Of a stretch of 64,000 nucleotides of DNA, positions 50,774 to 59,489 are shown piece after piece (the first letter of the stretch is position 1; the number at the start of each line of letters is the position of its first letter). The position numbers were made by a program, and so were the translations under genes. Source of the stretch: ZC4RG30 sp035556135 (GTDB lineage: Bacteria; Pseudomonadota; Gammaproteobacteria; Steroidobacterales; Steroidobacteraceae); NCBI GenBank assembly GCA_035556135.1, contig DATMFO010000003.1:558001-622000 (forward strand), given 5' to 3'. The notes under the pieces are model-generated. The model was not told the origin of the DNA, ran no database searches, and was given only the letters and a program-made list of their open reading frames with translations.

Positions 50774-52144
50774 ATGACGCCAGTGACCAGCCGCCGCGAA
50801 TTCACGCTTGCCCTGACCGGAACCGCATTCGCCGGACTGATGAGTGCATGCGCGTCGGTGCCGGTTGATCCCTCGCGCAGGCCGCGCGCCTACGGCAGCC
50901 TGGTGCCCGATCCCATGCGGCTGCTCGACCTGCCGGAGGGCTTCAGGTACCACATCATCTCCTCTTTCGGCGATCGAATGGATGATGGCTTCCTGGTGGG
51001 CGACAACGCCGACGGCATGGGATGTTTTGCGCTGGGTCGCGGCCGCGTCGCGCTGGTGCGCAACCATGAGCTGACTGCCACCCAGCAGGCCCGCGGTCCG
51101 CTGGCACGCAACACGGGTGCGGAGCCGCCCGTCTACGACCGCAATGCCGATGGCGCGGCGCTGCCTGGTGGCACGAGCACGCTGGTGTACGACATGCGTG
51201 CCCAGCGCGTGGTGCGCCAGCATGCCAGCCTGGTCGGCACGATCCGCAACTGCGCTGGCGGCGCCACCCCGTGGGACAGCTGGCTCACCTGCGAGGAAGA
51301 CCTCACCCGCCCCGGCCCGCGCGCCACGCGCGACCATGGCTGGGTGTTCGAGGTGCCGGCCGCGGCAACCGGCACGGTGCAGCCTGTGCCGCTGACGGCG
51401 CTGGGACGTTTCAATCACGAGGCCGCCGCAGTGGATCCACGCACCGGCGTGGTCTATCTCACCGAGGACCGCAACGACAGCCTGCTGTACCGCCTGCTGC
51501 CGACGGCGCCGGGCGAACTGGCGCGCGGCGGAAAATTGCAGGCACTGGCAATGGCGGAGCCCGGCCTCACCGACAGCCGCAACTGGGAAGGCACCACGCT
51601 GCCGCAGGGCAGCTGGCAGGCCACCCGCTGGATCGACCTCGACAATGTCGAGAGCCCCGAGGATGACCTGCGCAAGCGTGGCAACGCCGCCGGCGCAATG
51701 CTGTTCGCGCGCGGGGAAGGAATCCACATGGGCAAGGGCGAGGTGTACTTCTGCTGCACCAGTGGCGGCGCGAAGAAGCTCGGCCAGGTGATGCGCTACC
51801 GTCCGTCGCGTTTTGAGGGTCGTCCGGGAGAAACCGGCGAACCCGGCCAGCTGCAGAACTTCTACGAATCCCCGGACATCACGCATTTCAATTTCGGCGA
51901 CAACCTCACCGTGGCGCCGAACGGCCACCTGGTCGTCTGCGAGGACCAGTACACGGCGAACGTGAACAACCACATCCGCGGCGTCACGCCGCAGGGTCAG
52001 ACCTACGATATCGCCAGCCTGCATGCGCAGACCGAGCTGGCCGGGGCCTGCTTCTCGCCGGACGGCTCCACCCTGTTCGTGAACATCTACAGCCCGGCGA
52101 GGACGCTGGCGATCACCGGCCCCTGGCGCAGATTCAAGGCCTGA
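50774..52144 (+). CDS. PhoX-family (DUF839) secreted protein, Tat-type signal
   Basis: A 456-residue exported protein. The N-terminus SRREFTLALTGTAFAGLMSAC combines a twin-arginine pattern with a lipobox-like end, so it may be a Tat-exported lipoprotein. The body matches the alkaline phosphatase PhoX family: LPEGFRYHIISSFGDRMDDGF, VRNHEL, GGTSTLVYD, NCAGGATPWDSWLTCEE and RFNHEAAAVDP. PhoX enzymes use iron and calcium; the Cys and Glu ligand-bearing GTxxNCAGGxTPWGTWLTCEE-type block is present, though phosphatase activity in this shorter member is unproven. It stands between prfC (divergent) and rimI (convergent). Confidence 0.87.
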   Translation: MTPVTSRREFTLALTGTAFAGLMSACASVPVDPSRRPRAYGSLVPDPMRLLDLPEGFRYHIISSFGDRMDDGFLVGDNADGMGCFALGRGRVALVRNHELTATQQARGPLARNTGAEPPVYDRNADGAALPGGTSTLVYDMRAQRVVRQHASLVGTIRNCAGGATPWDSWLTCEEDLTRPGPRATRDHGWVFEVPAAATGTVQPVPLTALGRFNHEAAAVDPRTGVVYLTEDRNDSLLYRLLPTAPGELARGGKLQALAMAEPGLTDSRNWEGTTLPQGSWQATRWIDLDNVESPEDDLRKRGNAAGAMLFARGEGIHMGKGEVYFCCTSGGAKKLGQVMRYRPSRFEGRPGETGEPGQLQNFYESPDITHFNFGDNLTVAPNGHLVVCEDQYTANVNNHIRGVTPQGQTYDIASLHAQTELAGACFSPDGSTLFVNIYSPARTLAITGPWRRFKA

Positions 52145-52151
52145 CCCGGCT

Positions 52152-52595
52152 TCACTCGGGACGGAGCTGGCGGCGCAGCACCACTGCGTCCTCGCGGCCG
52201 CCCACGGCCTGGTAGTACCCGCGTCGTATCCCCACCTGCGAGAAGCCGCTCGCACGATAGAGGTTGATGGCCACGGTGTTGGAGGGCCTCACCTCCAGGA
52301 AGACTTCGCGCGCCCCGCTGGTGCGCGCATGACCGATGAGATGCTGCAGCAGGCGGCTGCCCAGTCCCCTGCCGCGATCCCCCTCCGCCACGCAGATGTT
52401 CAGCACATGGGCCTCTCCGGCACCTGCGCTGAGCACTCCGTAGCCCACGATCTCCCGCTCGGTCTCCACCACGCAGCAGTAGTAGCCGGCCCGCAGGCAG
52501 TCGCGGAAGATGTTCTCGCTCCAGGGGAAGGCGTAGCTGTGCGACTCCAGCGTCGCCACCGCGCGCAAGTCGGAGGCCTGCATGACGCGGATCAC
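52152..52595 (-). CDS. rimI: ribosomal protein bS18 alanine N-acetyltransferase
   Basis: GNAT acetyltransferase acting on the N-terminus of bS18 (some act on other proteins). With GTG at 52595 it has 147 residues, like E. coli RimI; GTG 52604, TTG 52613 (TTGA overlap with the upstream stop) and ATG 52583 are alternatives. Features: SYAFPWSENIFRDCL, VVETEREIVGYGVLS, acetyl-CoA loop VAEGDRGRGLGSRLLQHLI and FLEVRPSNTVAINLYRASGF, then RGYYQ. The last gene of a pssA-udg-rimI run. Confidence 0.9.
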   Translation of the reverse strand: MIRVMQASDLRAVATLESHSYAFPWSENIFRDCLRAGYYCCVVETEREIVGYGVLSAGAGEAHVLNICVAEGDRGRGLGSRLLQHLIGHARTSGAREVFLEVRPSNTVAINLYRASGFSQVGIRRGYYQAVGGREDAVVLRRQLRPE

Positions 52596-52609
52596 GTCGA
52601 CCACGGTGC

Positions 52610-53290
52610 TCAAGCAGGCTGTGCCCCGGCAATGCGTCGCGCGAACTTCAGGTCTTCCCACACCTTGCGCTTCTCGCCCGGGCTGCGCAGCAGGTAGGCG
52701 GGATGGTAGGTGACCACCACAGGCGTGCGCGCGCTGCCGAAGGCGTGGACGCGGCCACGCAGGCGCCCCACCGGCACGTCGGTGGCGAGCAGGTTCTGTG
52801 CGGCCACGCTGCCCACCGCCAGCATGATGGTCGGCTTCAGCAGCCCGATCTGTCGCTCCAGGAACGGCAGGCAATGCGCCACTTCCTCTGGAGCAGGATT
52901 GCGGTTGTCCGGCGGGCGGCACTTGAGCACGTTGGCGATGAAGACTTCATCGCGCCGCAGGCCGATGGCCAGCAGCATGGCATCCAGCAGCTTGCCGGCC
53001 CGCCCGACGAATGGCTCACCCTGCCGGTCTTCCTCCGCACCCGGGGCCTCCCCGACCACCAGCCAGCGCGCGCTGCGGTTGCCCACGCCGAACACGGTGC
53101 GCGTGCGGCAGGCATGAAGCCCGCAGCGCGTGCAATCGGCCACCTCTGCCGACACCATGTCCCAGCTGTCATCGCGGCCGGGAACCGGGCTGACAGGCAG
53201 GGCCTGGGGTTCCGGCTGCACCGCCAGCGCACGGCGCTGTCTCCAGTCCGGCACGCCCAGTGCCGCAAGGTACGCGGCACGCTGCCCCAT
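52610..53290 (-). CDS. uracil-DNA glycosylase, family 4 (Fe-S)
   Basis: Removes uracil from DNA. 226 residues. Four cysteines in family 4 spacing (CTRCGLHACRTRT; VLKCRPPDNRNP; CLPFLERQ) bind a [4Fe-4S] cluster; motif GEAPGAEEDRQGEPFVGRAGKLLD forms the active site and TYHPAYLLR carries the catalytic His. The N-terminal extension (about 45 residues, PEPQALPVSPVPG) is low-complexity. The ATG overlaps the pssA stop by one base (TGATG). Confidence 0.94.
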   Translation of the reverse strand: MGQRAAYLAALGVPDWRQRRALAVQPEPQALPVSPVPGRDDSWDMVSAEVADCTRCGLHACRTRTVFGVGNRSARWLVVGEAPGAEEDRQGEPFVGRAGKLLDAMLLAIGLRRDEVFIANVLKCRPPDNRNPAPEEVAHCLPFLERQIGLLKPTIMLAVGSVAAQNLLATDVPVGRLRGRVHAFGSARTPVVVTYHPAYLLRSPGEKRKVWEDLKFARRIAGAQPA

Positions 53291-54075
53291 CAGTCCGCGC
53301 CTCCCGAAGGCTCCTCATGCTGATGGCTGCGGCGCCTGCGCCGGATCAGCCACAGCGCCGGCCCCGACAGCGCATAGGTGCCGAAGATCACCAGCAGCGC
53401 CTTGGGCGGATCGATGGCGATGAGCACGAACCCCAGCGGCACCAGCAGGAAAGTCATGAACCGCACCGGGCCTTCGAGGTTCAGCTGCTTGAAGCTGTTG
53501 TAGCCGAAGCTGCTGACCATCAGCAGGCCGGCGGAGGCGGTCACCAGGGTCGCGAGGATCAGGCCCGGCAGGCCCGGGGCACGCCAGCTGCTGGAGGCCC
53601 AGATGAAGGCCGAAACGATGGCCGCCGCCGACGGACTGGGCAGGCCCTCGAAGAAACGCTTGTCCTGCGTCGCGTGGCGGGTGTTGAAACGGGCCAGCCT
53701 CATGGCCGCGCAGGCGGCGTAGAGGAACGCGGCCGCCCAGCCGATGCGCCCCCAGGCCGCGCCATATTCGAACAGCCGCGCCACGCCCCACTGGTAGGCC
53801 ACGATGGCAGGCGCCACACCGAATGACACCATGTCGGCGAGGCTGTCGAACTCCTTGCCAAAGGCGCTCTCGGTGCGGGTCATGCGCGCCACGCGCCCGT
53901 CGAGCGTGTCGAACAGCATGGCGGCGAACACCGCGAAGCCGGCGCGATGGTAGTTGCCGTCGATGGCAGCGATGATGGCGTAGAAACCTGCGAACAGGCA
54001 GCCGGTGGTGAACAGGTTCGGCAGCAGGTAGATGGCCCGGCTGCGCGGCCGGCTGGCGGGATCAGGGGATTCCAT
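53290..54075 (-). CDS. pssA: CDP-diacylglycerol-serine O-phosphatidyltransferase
   Basis: Makes phosphatidylserine, the precursor of phosphatidylethanolamine, in the inner membrane. 261 residues, about seven helices, with the CDP-alcohol motif DTLDGRVARMTRTESAFGKE plus FDSLADM (D-G-x2-A-R-x8-9-G-x3-D-x3-D). The length and PNLFTTGCLFAGFYAI start fit the Bacillus/archaeal-type (subclass II) integral-membrane PssA, not the E. coli peripheral enzyme. First gene of the pssA-udg-rimI operon. Confidence 0.93.
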   Translation of the reverse strand: MESPDPASRPRSRAIYLLPNLFTTGCLFAGFYAIIAAIDGNYHRAGFAVFAAMLFDTLDGRVARMTRTESAFGKEFDSLADMVSFGVAPAIVAYQWGVARLFEYGAAWGRIGWAAAFLYAACAAMRLARFNTRHATQDKRFFEGLPSPSAAAIVSAFIWASSSWRAPGLPGLILATLVTASAGLLMVSSFGYNSFKQLNLEGPVRFMTFLLVPLGFVLIAIDPPKALLVIFGTYALSGPALWLIRRRRRSHQHEEPSGGAD

Positions 54076-54086
54076 AGCTTGCAGTC

Positions 54087-54115
54087 ATCATAGGGCTGCG
54101 CCACCCCCGCCACAA
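54087..54115 (-). promoter_or_regulatory. sigma70-type promoter for pssA
   Basis: On the - strand TTGTGG (54115-54110) and TATGAT (54092-54087) are 17 bp apart. Transcription would start near 54080, only a few bases before the ATG at 54075, so the message may be almost leaderless. Confidence 0.45.
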
Positions 54116-54186
54116 CGGCGCAGGTCCGGTTGGCCTGCTAGACTGGCGCGTCTTTTCCCACGCGATCCCCAAGCCCTCACAGCCGC

Positions 54187-55896
54187 ATGCGCCTGTCCCG
54201 CTACCCGGTCAATACCGCCAAGGAATCTCCCGCCGACGCCGAGGTCATCAGCCACAAGCTGATGTTGCGCGCCGGCCTCATCCGCCGCCTCGCCGCCGGC
54301 ATCTACACCTGGATGCCGCTGGGCCTGCGTGCCGTGCGCAAGGTCGAGAACATCATCCGCGAGGAGATGGACCGCGCCGGTGCACTTGAACTGCTGATGC
54401 CCGCCGTGCAGCCGGCCGAGCTGTGGCAGGAATCAAGGCGCTGGGAGCAATACGGCCCGGAGCTGCTGCGCCTGAAGGACCGCCACGAGCGCGACTTCGT
54501 GATCGGCCCGACGCACGAGGAAGTGATCACCGACATCGCGCGGCGCGAGCTGAAGAGCTACCGCCAGCTGCCGGTGAACTTCTACCAGGTGCAGACCAAG
54601 TTCCGCGACGAGATCCGGCCACGCTTCGGCGTGATGCGCGGCCGCGAGTTCCTGATGAAGGACGCCTACTCCTTCCACGCCGACGAGGCCTCGCTGGCCG
54701 AAGGCTATGCGGTGATGAAGGCTGCCTACATGCGCATGTTCGAGCGCATGGGCCTCACCTTCCGCGCCGTGCGCGCGGACACCGGCTCCATCGGCGGCAG
54801 CGCATCGGAAGAGTTCCAGGTGCTGGCCGATTCGGGTGAAGACGCCATCGCGGTGTCCGATGCCGATGACTACGCCGCCAACCTCGAACTGGCCGCAACG
54901 CCTGCCTTCGATGGCAGGCGCGCTCCCGCCGCCCAGGCGATGGCGCAGGTGGCGACGCCAGCCACGAAGACCATCGCCGAGGTGTGCGGGCTGCTGAAGG
55001 TGCCTGCCGCCCGCTGCGTGAAGACGCTGGTGGTCGAGGGCAGCGACGGCGGCGTGGTCGCGCTGGTGGTGCGCGGCGACCATGAGCTCAACGCCGTGAA
55101 GGCACAGAAGATCGCCGGCGTGGCGAGCCCGCTGCGCATGGCCAGTGCGGCGCATGTGCAGGCCGCCACCGGCACCGTGACCGGATTCCTGGGTCCCGTG
55201 GGCCTGCCCTGCCGCATAGTTGCCGACCATGCGGCCGCGGCGCTGTCGGATTTCGTCTGCGGCGCCAATGCCGTGGATACCCACCTCACCGGCGTGAACT
55301 GGGGCCGCGACCTGCCGGAACCCGAAACCGCCGACCTGCGCAATGTGGTCGACGGCGATCCGTCCCCCTCCGGCAAGGGGCGCCTGACCATCCGCCGCGG
55401 CATCGAGGTGGGCCACATCTTCCAGCTCGGCCGCAAGTACAGCGAGGCCCTGAAGCTCACCGTGCTCGACCCCGCCGGCAAGGACCTCGTCCCCCTGATG
55501 GGCTGTTATGGCATAGGTGTGACGCGCATCGTGGCAGCGGCCATTGAACAGAATCATGATGACAAGGGCATCATCTGGCCCGAGCCCATAGCCCCCTACA
55601 CCGTGCTGCTGGTCACCCTCAACCACGAGCGCTCCGAGGCCGTCCGCAAGCAGGCAGACAGCCTCTATGCCGCATTCACCGAGGCCGGCATCGACGTGCT
55701 ATACGACGACCGCGATGCGCGTCCCGGAGTGAAATTCGCCGATGCCGAGCTGCTGGGCATTCCCCACTGCATCGTGGTCGGCGACCGGGGCCTTGCGGCC
55801 GGACGCCTCGAATACCGCAACCGGCGCAGCGGTGCGACCACGGAGATTCCCGTCGATGACGTGCTGGCTGAAGTCCGCCGCAACCTGGCGCGCTAG
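54187..55896 (+). CDS. proS: prolyl-tRNA synthetase
   Basis: Class II synthetase charging tRNA-Pro. 569 residues: the bacterial type with an inserted editing domain (about 225-400, YbaK-like: VAALVVRGDHELNAVKAQKI). Motif 1 GIYTWMPLGLRAVRKVENII, motif 2 FRDEIRPRFGVMRGREFLMKD, motif 3 GCYGIGVTRIVAA, and an anticodon-binding C-terminus. TAGACT at 54139-54144 is a possible -10. Its 3' end overlaps the lytic transglycosylase gene by 41 bp. Confidence 0.97.
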   Translation: MRLSRYPVNTAKESPADAEVISHKLMLRAGLIRRLAAGIYTWMPLGLRAVRKVENIIREEMDRAGALELLMPAVQPAELWQESRRWEQYGPELLRLKDRHERDFVIGPTHEEVITDIARRELKSYRQLPVNFYQVQTKFRDEIRPRFGVMRGREFLMKDAYSFHADEASLAEGYAVMKAAYMRMFERMGLTFRAVRADTGSIGGSASEEFQVLADSGEDAIAVSDADDYAANLELAATPAFDGRRAPAAQAMAQVATPATKTIAEVCGLLKVPAARCVKTLVVEGSDGGVVALVVRGDHELNAVKAQKIAGVASPLRMASAAHVQAATGTVTGFLGPVGLPCRIVADHAAAALSDFVCGANAVDTHLTGVNWGRDLPEPETADLRNVVDGDPSPSGKGRLTIRRGIEVGHIFQLGRKYSEALKLTVLDPAGKDLVPLMGCYGIGVTRIVAAAIEQNHDDKGIIWPEPIAPYTVLLVTLNHERSEAVRKQADSLYAAFTEAGIDVLYDDRDARPGVKFADAELLGIPHCIVVGDRGLAAGRLEYRNRRSGATTEIPVDDVLAEVRRNLAR

Positions 55897-56485
55897 CCTC
55901 GCGGCGCTGCTGCTGGCCGCGACGGGCACCGCCGGCGCGCAGGCGCAGCGCGATCCGGAGCTGCGCGCCATCATCGAGAAGGCGGTGGCCGGCTCGCCCT
56001 GCTTCGCCGACAAATACGACTCCGCCGTGTGGTTCGCGATGATGGAGCCCAGGCTCAGGCGCCTGGTGGCAGACTCCACCGAGCGCATGCTGATCCTCGA
56101 GACCGCATTCTGCGAGGCGCACCGGCCGGGCGAGAAGCGCCTGCCACCGGGACTGATCCTGGCCGTCATCGATGTGGAGAGCCGCTTCGACCGCTGGGCC
56201 GTGTCCAGTGCCGGAGCCGTCGGGCTGATGCAGATCATGCCCTTCTGGCCGAAGGAACTGGGCATGGAACGCCACCAGCTGGTGCAGGTGCAGGCCAACA
56301 TGCGCATGGGCTGCGCCATCCTGCGCCACTACCTGGAGCGCGAGAAGAACGACCTCGGCAAGGCGCTGGCGCGCTACAACGGCAGCATCGGGCGCCGCCA
56401 GTATCCGGACATCGTCGTGCAGCGCTGGACCACCCGCTGGAACGGCGCCGATGACCTCGGCGCCACGACCACCGCACAGCGCTGA
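55856..56485 (+). CDS. lytic transglycosylase, SLT (Slt70-like) domain
   Basis: A 209-residue secreted peptidoglycan lyase. The start at 55856 gives a signal peptide (SAATWRASLAALLLAATGTA, cleavage after AQA), though it lies inside proS; no later start would keep it. The catalytic Glu is in AVIDVESRFDRWAVSSAGAVG, followed by LMQIMPFWPKELG, NMRMGCAILRHYLE and ALARYNGSIGRRQYPDIV, in the order of the family 1 SLT domain. The region before the domain (about 35-85) is helical. Confidence 0.9.
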   Translation: MTCWLKSAATWRASLAALLLAATGTAGAQAQRDPELRAIIEKAVAGSPCFADKYDSAVWFAMMEPRLRRLVADSTERMLILETAFCEAHRPGEKRLPPGLILAVIDVESRFDRWAVSSAGAVGLMQIMPFWPKELGMERHQLVQVQANMRMGCAILRHYLEREKNDLGKALARYNGSIGRRQYPDIVVQRWTTRWNGADDLGATTTAQR

Positions 56486-56490
56486 CCTGC

Positions 56491-57105
56491 ATGGCCAGCC
56501 CTCCGGAAGCGCAGATCCTCGTCATCTACTATTCGCGCAGCGGCAGCACGGCGCAGCTGGCGCGACAGGTGTGCCGCGGCATCGAGTCCGTGTCCGGCGC
56601 CCGCGCCAGGCTGCGCAGCGTCGCGCCGGTATCCGCCGACAACGAGCGGCCGCACAAGATGGTGCCGGACGAAGGCGCGCCCTGGGCAACCCTCGATGAC
56701 CTGCGCACCTGCGACGGCCTGGTGCTGGGCAGTCCCACCCGGTTCGGCAACATGGCCGCGCCGCTGAAGCATTTCCTGGACCAGACCTCCAGCCTCTGGC
56801 TGGAAGGAACTCTGGCGGACAAACCCGCGGCGGTCTTCACCTCCACGCAAAGCATGCATGGCGGCCAGGAAAGCACGCTGCTGTCGATGCTGCTGCCGCT
56901 GCTCCACCACGGCATGGTCTGCATCGGCCTGCCCTACACCGAGCAGCTGCTCAACACCACGCGCAGCGGCGGCACTCCCTATGGCGCCTCGCATGTGGCG
57001 TCGGCCACCGCCGGCTCCGACCTCACCGCCGAGGAAATCACGCTGGCGCAGGCACTGGGCAAGCGCGTGGCGCGGCTGGCAGTGCAGCTTCGCCAGCAGG
57101 ATTGA
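56491..57105 (+). CDS. wrbA: NAD(P)H:quinone oxidoreductase, WrbA family
   Basis: FMN-dependent two-electron quinone reductase of the flavodoxin fold. 204 residues. FMN phosphate loop YYSRSGSTAQLARQV, then GSPTRFGNMAAPLKHFLDQT, TSTQSMHGGQESTLLSMLLPL and GGTPYGASHVA, the WrbA signature blocks. It begins 5 bp after the lytic transglycosylase stop, so it is probably co-transcribed with it. Confidence 0.93.
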   Translation: MASPPEAQILVIYYSRSGSTAQLARQVCRGIESVSGARARLRSVAPVSADNERPHKMVPDEGAPWATLDDLRTCDGLVLGSPTRFGNMAAPLKHFLDQTSSLWLEGTLADKPAAVFTSTQSMHGGQESTLLSMLLPLLHHGMVCIGLPYTEQLLNTTRSGGTPYGASHVASATAGSDLTAEEITLAQALGKRVARLAVQLRQQD

Positions 57106-57136
57106 TCCGCAGGGGAACGCGCCAGCTTCCCGCGCG

Positions 57137-57170
57137 CCCGTCCAGCCTTCAGGCCCGTCCAGCGTTCAGG
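57137..57170. repeat. 17-bp tandem duplication at the 3' end of hda
   Basis: CCCGTCCAGCCTTCAGG (57137-57153) is followed at once by CCCGTCCAGCGTTCAGG (57154-57170), one mismatch. The second copy contains the hda stop codon. Confidence 0.8.
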
Positions 57171-57846
57171 ATGGATCGCCCAGCACGCTGCGGATGAACG
57201 GCAGCGTGAGCGGACGCTTGGCCTCCAGCGAGGCCGCATCCAGCCGCTCCAGGATATCCGACAGGCTGGCCATGTCGCGGGCAAAGCGCCGCTGCAGGTA
57301 GTGCACGGCATCTTCCGGCAGCTGTATGCCGCGCGCCGCGGCGCGCGCCAGCATGGCACTGCGTTGTTGCACTTCATCGAGCGGACGCAGTGCAAAATGC
57401 GGCATGGCGGCCAGGCGCGACCGGAGGTCCGGCAGTGCCAGCGGCAGGTCTGGCGCCGGCATGCGTGCCGCCACCGCAATGCGCGTGCCGGCCGCCACGC
57501 ATTCGTTGTAAAGCGAGAACAGATGCTGCTCCCAGCCCGATTCGCCGGCGATCGCATCCGGATCGTCAATGGCTACCAGCGGCAGCCCGGCGAGTCCCTC
57601 CAGCGCCTCGGGTGCAAGCTCCCGCAGCGTGCGCAGTGGCAGGTATGCCGCACCGGGACAGGCCGCGCAGGTCGCCTGCAGCAGATGCGACTTCCCCGCC
57701 GCCTCGATGCCGTGCAGGTACAGCAGTGGCACGCTGCCGGAGGCCAGTGCCTGCGCCGCAGCCAGCGCCTGGCCATTGGCGCCGGGGAGGAAGCTTGCGA
57801 ACAGCGCGCGATCCTGCAGCCGCACGCCCAGCGGCAACTGCCTCAC
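57166..57846 (-). CDS. hda: DnaA regulatory inactivator Hda
   Basis: A DnaA-like AAA+ protein that stimulates ATP hydrolysis by DnaA with the sliding clamp, limiting re-initiation. 226 residues from GTG at 57846, coupled to pgsA by GTGA. The N-terminus VRQLPLGVRLQDRALF includes QLPLGV, a clamp-binding motif. Degenerate Walker A HGIEAAGKSHLLQA, Walker B LPLVAIDDPDAI, and the arginine finger region LPDLRSRLA follow. Upstream open frame belongs to pgsA antisense reading and is not used. Confidence 0.92.
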   Translation of the reverse strand: MRQLPLGVRLQDRALFASFLPGANGQALAAAQALASGSVPLLYLHGIEAAGKSHLLQATCAACPGAAYLPLRTLRELAPEALEGLAGLPLVAIDDPDAIAGESGWEQHLFSLYNECVAAGTRIAVAARMPAPDLPLALPDLRSRLAAMPHFALRPLDEVQQRSAMLARAAARGIQLPEDAVHYLQRRFARDMASLSDILERLDAASLEAKRPLTLPFIRSVLGDPS

Positions 57847-58388
57847 GCGGCCATCCGCGCAAAGGCGCGCTGCAGGAACCGGCCCACGTAGTCGACGCCG
57901 CTCACGATCGTGGTCAGCACCACGACCACTGCGAGCACCTCGATCAGCGCGCGCGGCGGGAAGCCGCTGGCGCTGGCCAGGATCACTGCCAGCAGGTAGG
58001 CCATCTGCATGGCCGTATTGACCTTGCTGATGGCAGTCGGCCGGCCCTGCAGCGGTCCGAACCAGACCCGGAAGACCAGCGCCCCCACGCCAATGGTGAC
58101 GTCGCGCGCAATGGCCACCGCTGCCACCCACCAGGGCGCAATGTCCAGCCAGGCGGCCGTGATGAATACGGACATCAGCAGCAGCTTGTCGGCGGCGGGG
58201 TCAAGGAAGCGCCCCAGGTCCGAGGTCCATCCGAAGCGCTTGGCGAGGAAGCCGTCCAGGCCGTCGGAAACCGCTGCCAGCGTGAACAGCACCAGGATCT
58301 GCACCTGCTGCCCCTCGAGCATGGCGAGGATCAGGGGCGGAATCAGCGCGATGCGGAAGAGACAGAGGATGTTTGGCAGGTGGCGCAT
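57843..58388 (-). CDS. pgsA: CDP-alcohol phosphatidyltransferase, phosphatidylglycerophosphate synthase type
   Basis: A 181-residue inner-membrane enzyme for acidic phospholipid synthesis. CDP-alcohol motif SDGLDGFLAKRFGW plus GRFLDPAADK, start PNILCLFRIALIPP, and PTAISKVNTAMQM, a feature of PgsA relatives. Four to five helices. In many gammaproteobacteria such a gene precedes hda, next to purMN. The family includes cardiolipin synthases of the CAP type, so the exact acceptor is not certain. Confidence 0.85.
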   Translation of the reverse strand: MRHLPNILCLFRIALIPPLILAMLEGQQVQILVLFTLAAVSDGLDGFLAKRFGWTSDLGRFLDPAADKLLLMSVFITAAWLDIAPWWVAAVAIARDVTIGVGALVFRVWFGPLQGRPTAISKVNTAMQMAYLLAVILASASGFPPRALIEVLAVVVVLTTIVSGVDYVGRFLQRAFARMAA

Positions 58389-58424
58389 GGCAGGAGCGCG
58401 GCCAGGGCACGGCGAAAAGTCCTA

Positions 58425-58430
58425 TACAAT
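58425..58430 (+). promoter_or_regulatory. candidate -10 (TACAAT) for purM
   Basis: CCTATACAAT at 58421-58430 gives a TATACA or TACAAT hexamer about 30 bp before the purM ATG in the divergent gap with pgsA. No PurR-type palindrome is obvious. Confidence 0.4.
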
Positions 58431-58457
58431 ATCGCAAAGCTTCCCCCAGGACGAACC

Positions 58458-59489
58458 ATGCAGCCAACAAGCGGCATCAGCTACCGCGACGCAGGCGTCG
58501 ACATCGACGCCGGTGACGAGCTGGTCGAGCGCATCAAGCCCCTCGTCAAACGCACCATGCGACCGGAGGTGCTGGCCGGCGTCGGCGGCTTCGGCGCCCT
58601 GGTTTCCCTGCCCCAGCGCTACCGTGAACCCGTGCTGGTCTCCGGCACCGACGGCGTGGGCACCAAGCTGCGCCTGGCCATCGACACCAACCGCCATGAG
58701 CGCATCGGCATCGACCTGGTCGCCATGTGCGTGAACGACGTGGCCGTGCAGGGCGCCGAGCCGCTGTTCTTCCTCGACTACTACGCCACCGGCAAGCTGT
58801 CCGTTGACGTGGCCGAGAAGGTCGTGGCCGGCATTGCAGAAGGTTGCCTGCAGGCAGGCTGTGCGCTGGTTGGCGGCGAGACCGCCGAGATGCCCGGCAT
58901 GTACCACGGCGGTGACTACGACCTGGCCGGTTTCTGCGTGGGCGTGGTCGAACGCAGCCAGGTGCTCGATGGCACGCGCGTGAAGGCCGGCGACGCCATC
59001 ATCGGGCTCGCCTCTTCCGGCGTGCACTCCAACGGCTACTCGCTGGTGCGCAAGCTCATCGCCGTGGCCGGCGCAGATGCCAGCACGCAGCTGGAAGGCC
59101 GCCCGCTGTTCGAGCGCCTGCTCGAACCCACGCGCATCTACGTGAAGAACATGCTGGCGCTGGCCGCGGCGCTGCCGGTGTCCGCGTTCGCGCACATCAC
59201 CGGCGGCGGACTCACCGACAATATCCCCCGCGTGCTGCCCGAGGGTCTCGAGGCGCACCTGGTGCGCTCGCGCTGGCATCGCGACCCGCTGTTCGACTGG
59301 CTGGCGGCCACCGGCCGCATCACGCCGGCGGAGATGTACCGCACTTTCAACTGCGGCATCGGAATGATCGCCGTGGTTCCTGCCACCCATGCCGACCAGG
59401 CCCTGGCGCTGCTGCGCGCGGGCGGCGAGCAGGCCACGCTGATCGGCGAGATCCGCACCGGAAACGCCGGTGTCGTCATCGAGGACTGA
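58458..59489 (+). CDS. purM: phosphoribosylformylglycinamidine cyclo-ligase (AIR synthetase)
   Basis: Fifth step of purine synthesis: ATP-dependent ring closure of FGAM to AIR. 343 residues. The start at 58458 follows CAGGACG; a much longer open frame runs upstream but lies over hda and pgsA. Motifs: VSGTDGVGTKLRLA, GIDLVAMCVNDV, GGETAEMPGMY, ASSGVHSNGYSLVRK and HITGGGLTDNIPRVLP. The 3' end overlaps purN by 20 bp. Confidence 0.96.
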   Translation: MQPTSGISYRDAGVDIDAGDELVERIKPLVKRTMRPEVLAGVGGFGALVSLPQRYREPVLVSGTDGVGTKLRLAIDTNRHERIGIDLVAMCVNDVAVQGAEPLFFLDYYATGKLSVDVAEKVVAGIAEGCLQAGCALVGGETAEMPGMYHGGDYDLAGFCVGVVERSQVLDGTRVKAGDAIIGLASSGVHSNGYSLVRKLIAVAGADASTQLEGRPLFERLLEPTRIYVKNMLALAAALPVSAFAHITGGGLTDNIPRVLPEGLEAHLVRSRWHRDPLFDWLAATGRITPAEMYRTFNCGIGMIAVVPATHADQALALLRAGGEQATLIGEIRTGNAGVVIED

